A stretch of 8,347 bases of DNA, from the NCBI GenBank assembly GCA_025061865.1, contig JANXAA010000080.1, positions 1-8,347 on the forward strand, written 5' to 3'. The notes beneath the pieces are model-generated. The model had not been told where the DNA came from and did not search any database. It saw only the letters and a program-made list of their open reading frames with translations. Position numbers and translations under genes: made by a program. Shown piece by piece: positions 5,984-8,347 of the stretch (positions within the stretch are counted from its first letter, which is position 1; each line of letters opens with the position of its first letter). The stretch comes from Acidobacteriota bacterium. Lineage in GTDB: Bacteria; Acidobacteriota; HRBIN11.

Positions 5984-6057
5984 CACGCGAGCCCTAAGGG
6001 CATGGGGGACGGAATGGGCTCTTGGCGAAACCAAATCCCCCAGGCTAAGCCCGTGCT
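5982..6057. other. Foldable segment with four short stems, possible structured RNA or cruciform
   Basis: Outer arms AGCACG (5982-5987) and CGTGCT (6052-6057) close a multi-branch fold. Inside are GCCC-TAA-GGGC (5991-6001), GGGGGA/TCCCCC (6004-6009 with 6036-6041) capped by TTGG-CGAAA-CCAA (6022-6034), and GGC-TAA-GCC (6043-6051). An alternative pairing GAGCCC/GGGCTC (5989-5994, 6016-6021) competes. It matches no RNA family that I recognise. It ends 4 nt before the tRNA promoter's -35 box. Confidence 0.3.
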
Positions 6058-6061
6058 ATGC

Positions 6062-6090
6062 TTGACGGCCCTGGAGGTGGGCATTATGAT
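6062..6090 (+). promoter_or_regulatory. Sigma-70-type promoter for the tRNA-Gly/tRNA-Cys operon
   Basis: TTGACG at 6062-6067 and TATGAT at 6085-6090, each 5 of 6 to consensus, are separated by exactly 17 nt. Transcription would begin near 6097, about 20 nt before the mature tRNA-Gly. Confidence 0.8.
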
Positions 6091-6117
6091 TAAAGTGAAT
6101 CTCCTCTTGTGAAGGGA

Positions 6118-6192
6118 GCGGGAATAGCTCAGAGGAAGAGCGTCTGCTTGCCATGCAGAAGGTCGCGGGTTCGAATCCCGTTTCCCGCTCCA
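6118..6192 (+). tRNA. tRNA-Gly (anticodon GCC)
   Basis: Full cloverleaf. The acceptor GCGGGAA (6118-6124) pairs with TTCCCGC (6182-6188). The D stem is GCTC/GAGC and the anticodon stem TCTGC/GCAGA, with loop TTGCCAT giving GCC. The T arm is GCGGG-TTCGAAT-CCCGT, closed by one G-T pair. The discriminator is U73 and CCA is encoded at 6190-6192. It reads GGC/GGU codons. It is the first gene of a two-tRNA transcript. Confidence 0.97.
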
Positions 6193-6193
6193 G

Positions 6194-6268
6194 GGAGGCG
6201 TCGCCAAGCGGTAAGGCAGGGGCCTGCAAAGCCCTCATTCGGCGGTTCGAATCCGCCCGCCTCCTCCA
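6194..6268 (+). tRNA. tRNA-Cys (anticodon GCA)
   Basis: Full cloverleaf. The acceptor GGAGGCG (6194-6200) pairs with CGCCTCC (6258-6264). The D stem is GCC/GGC, and the anticodon stem GGGGC/GCCCT has one G-T pair, with loop CTGCAAA giving GCA. The T arm is GGCGG-TTCGAAT-CCGCC. U73, the known cysteine identity base, is present and CCA is encoded at 6266-6268. Only one nucleotide (6193) separates it from tRNA-Gly, so the pair must be processed from one precursor. I see no clear hairpin terminator downstream. Confidence 0.97.
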
Positions 6269-6294
6269 GCGTCTCCCCTTTCCACGGCATCCCG

Positions 6295-6329
6295 ACTTAG
6301 CTTTTTGCCTGATGCCTCTTGCTTTATGC
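6295..6329. repeat. Second type of 7-bp tandem repeat, five units, consensus NNNNNGC
   Basis: From 6295 the + strand splits into ACTTAGC, TTTTTGC, then CTGATGC, CTCTTGC, and TTTATGC. GC is fixed at positions 6-7 and T predominates elsewhere, so this tract is AT-rich and unlike the GGGACCC-type tracts. It fills much of the 85-bp gap between tRNA-Cys and the 3' end of the converging gene at 6354. The rest of the gap shows nothing recognisable. Confidence 0.65.
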
Positions 6330-6353
6330 CAGGCCGCCCTCGTCGAATACGCA

Positions 6354-7178
6354 TTACGGCCCCATCGGTAGGCTAAGCTGTACCTCCAGCCGATCAGTGT
6401 CCCTACTGACAGTCAGCGTGACCCACTGACCGGTCGGGACCTGCGCGGTGAACCATGTCCGGATTTCCGGCGGGAGACCCCCCTGGAGAGTCTCGGGCCA
6501 TCGGTCCGGCCGGAACCATAAGACGGCCGCCGGCGAGGGGACAGCCGATCGAACGGTTTCCGAGACCGGCGCAAGTGTATCTCCGACGGCCGTCGATCGC
6601 AGGGCATGCCAAAGCCGCTCGCCCAAGTCAGATGCGGCCTCGCCGACGATGAGATAACTCCCGCAGATCTGGCCCTGCAGGTGCCATGGAAAACGCACCG
6701 CCGGACCCCTCAACTCGAAGGCGTTGGTACACCCAGGAGCAGCCGGTCGGTCTTGCCACTGCCAGTCTGGAGGCAGATGGCGTCGAACCCAGGGGAGGGC
6801 CTGGGCCATCGTCGGCGAGGCCCGTAGGAAGGCAGCGGCCGTCCAGCCCCGGTCGAGGCGGGGATCTTGGAGACCAAACAGCACGGCATCTGTGGCCAAG
6901 TATCCGATGACCAGACTGAGCGCCGGCGGCTCCAGTCGAAGCTCCATCCACCGGGTGGCGATGTAGAGCAAGGCCGTCGGGTCGTAGATCCAAACGATCC
7001 CAAAGATGGCCCCCTCCTGTTCAGCGACGGCCGCCAGACGCCGGGGGAGTTCCTCCGATTGGGGTACCAAGCCACGACGGTCTTGCCGTCGCAGGAACCA
7101 TCCGAGGAGAAGTCCCAGGCCCGCTAAAACGCTGAGGCCTAGGACCGTCCATCCTAAGACTGTAGACCGGACCCTCAT
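6354..7178 (-). CDS. Membrane-anchored protein of unknown function
   Basis: 274 residues from ATG 7178. A short basic start (MRVR) is followed by one hydrophobic segment at about residues 6-30 and then RRQDRR, so it is probably a signal anchor with a soluble domain of ~240 residues. That domain has mixed alpha/beta character and phrases such as IFGIVWIYDPTALLY and VPSPAAVLWFRPDRWPE. It faintly recalls DUF3352-like proteins, but I would not assign a family. Two Cys lie at about residues 154 and 176. The start is chosen because ATG 7178 overlaps the decarboxylase stop as ATGA; the longer frame to 7253 only shadows that gene. The operon position suggests a link to cell-surface polysaccharide or envelope, which is inference from context alone. 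Confidence 0.75.
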   Translation of the reverse strand: MRVRSTVLGWTVLGLSVLAGLGLLLGWFLRRQDRRGLVPQSEELPRRLAAVAEQEGAIFGIVWIYDPTALLYIATRWMELRLEPPALSLVIGYLATDAVLFGLQDPRLDRGWTAAAFLRASPTMAQALPWVRRHLPPDWQWQDRPAAPGCTNAFELRGPAVRFPWHLQGQICGSYLIVGEAASDLGERLWHALRSTAVGDTLAPVSETVRSAVPSPAAVLWFRPDRWPETLQGGLPPEIRTWFTAQVPTGQWVTLTVSRDTDRLEVQLSLPMGP

Positions 7179-8119
7179 CCCAAGCCCAAGCGCCGACGGA
7201 AGTCGGCGATCGTCTCCTTCAGGCCCTCCTCCAGGGGGACTCGGGGTTCCCACCCCAGGATGCTCCGGGCCCGCGTAATATCCGGCTGACGGACCCGGGG
7301 GTCGTCCTGGGGGAGGGGCCGGAACTCAATGCGGCTCCGGGAGCCCGTCAGCCGGAGGATGAGCTCGGCCAGCTCGAGGACCGTCATCTCCTGGGGATTG
7401 CCCAGATTCACGGGGAGGTGGTAGTCCGACATCATGAGGCGGTAGAGACCCTCGACCATATCCGAGATATAGCAGAAGGATCGGGTCTGGGAGCCGTCCC
7501 CGTAGACGGTCAAGGGTTCACCCCGGAGGGCTTGGACGATGAAGGTCGGGACGGCTCGGCCGTCGTCCATGCGCATCCGGGGACCAAATGTATTAAATAT
7601 TCTTGCAATCTTTGTATCAATTCCATGCACCCGGTGGTAGGCCATCGTCAAAGCCTCGGCAAACCGCTTCGCTTCATCGTACACGCCCCGCGGCCCGATG
7701 GGGTTCACGTTCCCCCAGTAGTCCTCCGCCTGCGGATGGACCCGCGGGTCTCCGTATACTTCCGACGTCGAGGCCAGTAGAAACCGCGCTCGATGCCTTA
7801 AGGCCAGGCCCAGGGCCTTGTGGGTCCCCAAGGCCCCGACCTTCAGGGTCTGGATGGGATAGACCTGGTAGTCCTTGGGACTCGCCGGACTCGCCAAGTG
7901 GTAGACGAACGCCACAGGCCGGTCGACGTAGATGTAGTTCGTCACGTCGTGATGGATGAAGAGAAAGGGCTGGTTGTACAGATGGGCGATATTCTGGACG
8001 TCTCCCGTCAGGAGGTTGTCCATGGCGACGACAAAGTACCCTTGCTTCAGCAGGTACTCGCACAAGTGGGAACCGATGAAGCCGGCCCCACCCGTCACGA
8101 GGGCAACCGGTCCGTGCAT
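7175..8119 (-). CDS. uxs: UDP-glucuronate decarboxylase (UDP-xylose synthase), extended SDR family
   Basis: 314 residues, normal for the family. It oxidises UDP-glucuronate at C4, decarboxylates it and reduces the product to UDP-xylose, using tightly bound NAD. The Rossmann motif TGGAGFIGSHL starts at residue 9 and the DNLLTG loop is at 34-39. The catalytic STSEVYGDP is at 117-125, and Tyr147-x3-Lys151 lies in GVYDEAK. Diagnostic of this subfamily are GNVNPIGPR before the catalytic Tyr and IFNTFGPRMRMDDGR (174-188) followed by YGDGSQTRSFCYISD. A dTDP-glucose 4,6-dehydratase is a less likely reading. Start ATG 8119 has GAGGT 7 nt upstream (8127-8131). It follows the UDP-glucose dehydrogenase end by 78 bp, a gap filled with 7-bp repeats. 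Codons for residues ~165-180 are unusually AT-rich. Confidence 0.93.
   Translation of the reverse strand: MHGPVALVTGGAGFIGSHLCEYLLKQGYFVVAMDNLLTGDVQNIAHLYNQPFLFIHHDVTNYIYVDRPVAFVYHLASPASPKDYQVYPIQTLKVGALGTHKALGLALRHRARFLLASTSEVYGDPRVHPQAEDYWGNVNPIGPRGVYDEAKRFAEALTMAYHRVHGIDTKIARIFNTFGPRMRMDDGRAVPTFIVQALRGEPLTVYGDGSQTRSFCYISDMVEGLYRLMMSDYHLPVNLGNPQEMTVLELAELILRLTGSRSRIEFRPLPQDDPRVRQPDITRARSILGWEPRVPLEEGLKETIADFRRRLGLG
7592..7620 (-). promoter_or_regulatory. Possible internal promoter inside the decarboxylase gene
   Basis: Minus strand TTGATA (7620-7615), a 17-nt spacer, then TTTAAT (7597-7592). Each box is 5 of 6 to sigma-70 consensus. It lies in a ~40-bp patch of about 25% GC within a GC-rich gene. 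It would read toward the membrane-anchored gene that starts about 400 bp downstream. Confidence 0.4.
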
Positions 8120-8141
8120 CGGTAAGACCTCGAAGGGGTCG

Positions 8142-8232
8142 GGTATCGGGGGCCAGGGACCACGGGGTCCGACGAAGGGTTCCCATCGTCAAGGCCCTCA
8201 TCCCAGACCCCGGGTCCCAGACCCCTGATTCG
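8142..8232. repeat. Degenerate 7-bp tandem repeat, thirteen units, between and into the UDP-sugar genes
   Basis: Period-7 frame on the + strand: GGTATCG, GGGGCCA, then GGGACCA, with decayed middle units, then AGACCCC, GGGTCCC and AGACCCC. It fills nearly all of the 78-bp gap between the two sugar-nucleotide genes and includes the dehydrogenase stop codon, so that protein's last ~9-10 residues are repeat-encoded. Confidence 0.75.
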
Positions 8233-8347
8233 GGGGAATGAACCGTCGGCCGACGGCGTAGTAGTGAAAGCCCAACCGGGCCATCCGTTCCGGATGGTAG
8301 ATGTTCCGGCCGTCAAAGACGTAGGGCTGGCGCATCAGCGTCCGGAC
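8198..8347 (-). CDS. ugd: UDP-glucose 6-dehydrogenase, C-terminal end (gene continues past the right edge)
   Basis: 49 residues to TGA at 8200-8198, with the frame open to the window edge. The enzyme oxidises UDP-glucose to UDP-glucuronate with two NAD. The visible part matches the family's closing motif: PYVFDGRNIYHPERMARLGFHYYAVGR, usually 'xxDGRNxYDPxxMxxxGFxYxxIGR'. The last residues (NQGSGTRGLG) are encoded by the 7-bp repeat. The product is the substrate of the decarboxylase encoded next, which strengthens both calls. This end has no start codon inside the window and is easily missed by simple gene finding. Confidence 0.85.
   Translation of the reverse strand, partial: VRTLMRQPYVFDGRNIYHPERMARLGFHYYAVGRRFIPPNQGSGTRGLG

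Noticed and set aside
6056..6238. Minus-strand ORF reading ETGFEPATFCMASRRSSSEL, and an overlapping one reading SGKRDSNPRPSAWQADALPL
   Set aside because: These are antisense translations of the tRNA-Gly gene, a well-known database artefact.
6269..6353. Rho-independent terminator after tRNA-Cys
   Set aside because: There is only a 6-bp GGCATC/GATGCC pairing with a long loop, and the T run at 6302-6306 does not follow a stem.
7179..7253. Extended start for the membrane-anchored protein at 7253
   Set aside because: The added 25 residues shadow the decarboxylase frame. ATG 7178 gives a typical ATGA overlap and a signal-anchor start.
8095..8316. Minus-strand 73-residue ORF over the right edge
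   Set aside because: It is out of frame with the dehydrogenase end, whose FDGRNIY and YYAVGR motifs identify the true frame.

Overview
The window is a compact, GC-rich bacterial chromosome segment (roughly 60% GC by eye). It carries ordinary household genes and no sign of phage, plasmid, IS element, CRISPR array or defence island. Bacterial origin is supported by two tRNA genes with encoded CCA ends, by queuosine, Hsp20 and UDP-sugar genes, by Shine-Dalgarno-like sites and by 4-bp stop/start overlaps. I cannot place the organism. Most proteins are recognisable only at family level, which would fit a poorly sampled lineage.

Layout. Left edge, + strand: the C-terminal end of an unidentified gene (to 266). 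Facing it on the minus strand is a long Trp-rich membrane protein (130-1887) whose last codons overlap it. Next is a minus-strand cluster read from right to left: queE (4448-5170), a zinc-ribbon response-regulator protein (3798-4391), a class I glutamine-amidotransferase-like hydrolase (2974-3801) and a UbiA-family prenyltransferase (2027-2998). The last three are linked by overlaps. A small heat-shock gene (from 5815 or 5881 down to 5375) has its own hairpin-rich leader. The only + strand RNA genes are tRNA-Gly(GCC) and tRNA-Cys(GCA), 1 nt apart behind a near-consensus promoter. The right part is a minus-strand UDP-sugar operon: the end of UDP-glucose dehydrogenase (8198-8347), UDP-glucuronate decarboxylase (7175-8119), and a membrane-anchored protein of unknown function (6354-7178) coupled by an ATGA overlap. 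The first two enzymes catalyse consecutive steps, UDP-glucose to UDP-glucuronate to UDP-xylose.

The most unusual feature is a family of degenerate tandem repeats with a strict 7-bp period. GGGACCC/GGTCCCA-like tracts occur at four places (1426-1495, 3020-3075, 4454-4488, 8142-8232), and a tract with a different, T/GC-type consensus lies at 6295-6329. Three of the GGGACCC-type tracts lie over the 3' ends of genes and supply odd Gly/Pro/Ser/Arg-rich C-terminal tails. One lies inside the reading frame of the Trp-rich membrane protein, next to a run of nine G on the coding strand. Other points worth checking are the hsp20 leader (possible RNA thermometer), a promoter-like AT-rich patch inside the decarboxylase gene, and a four-stem foldable segment just upstream of the tRNA promoter.
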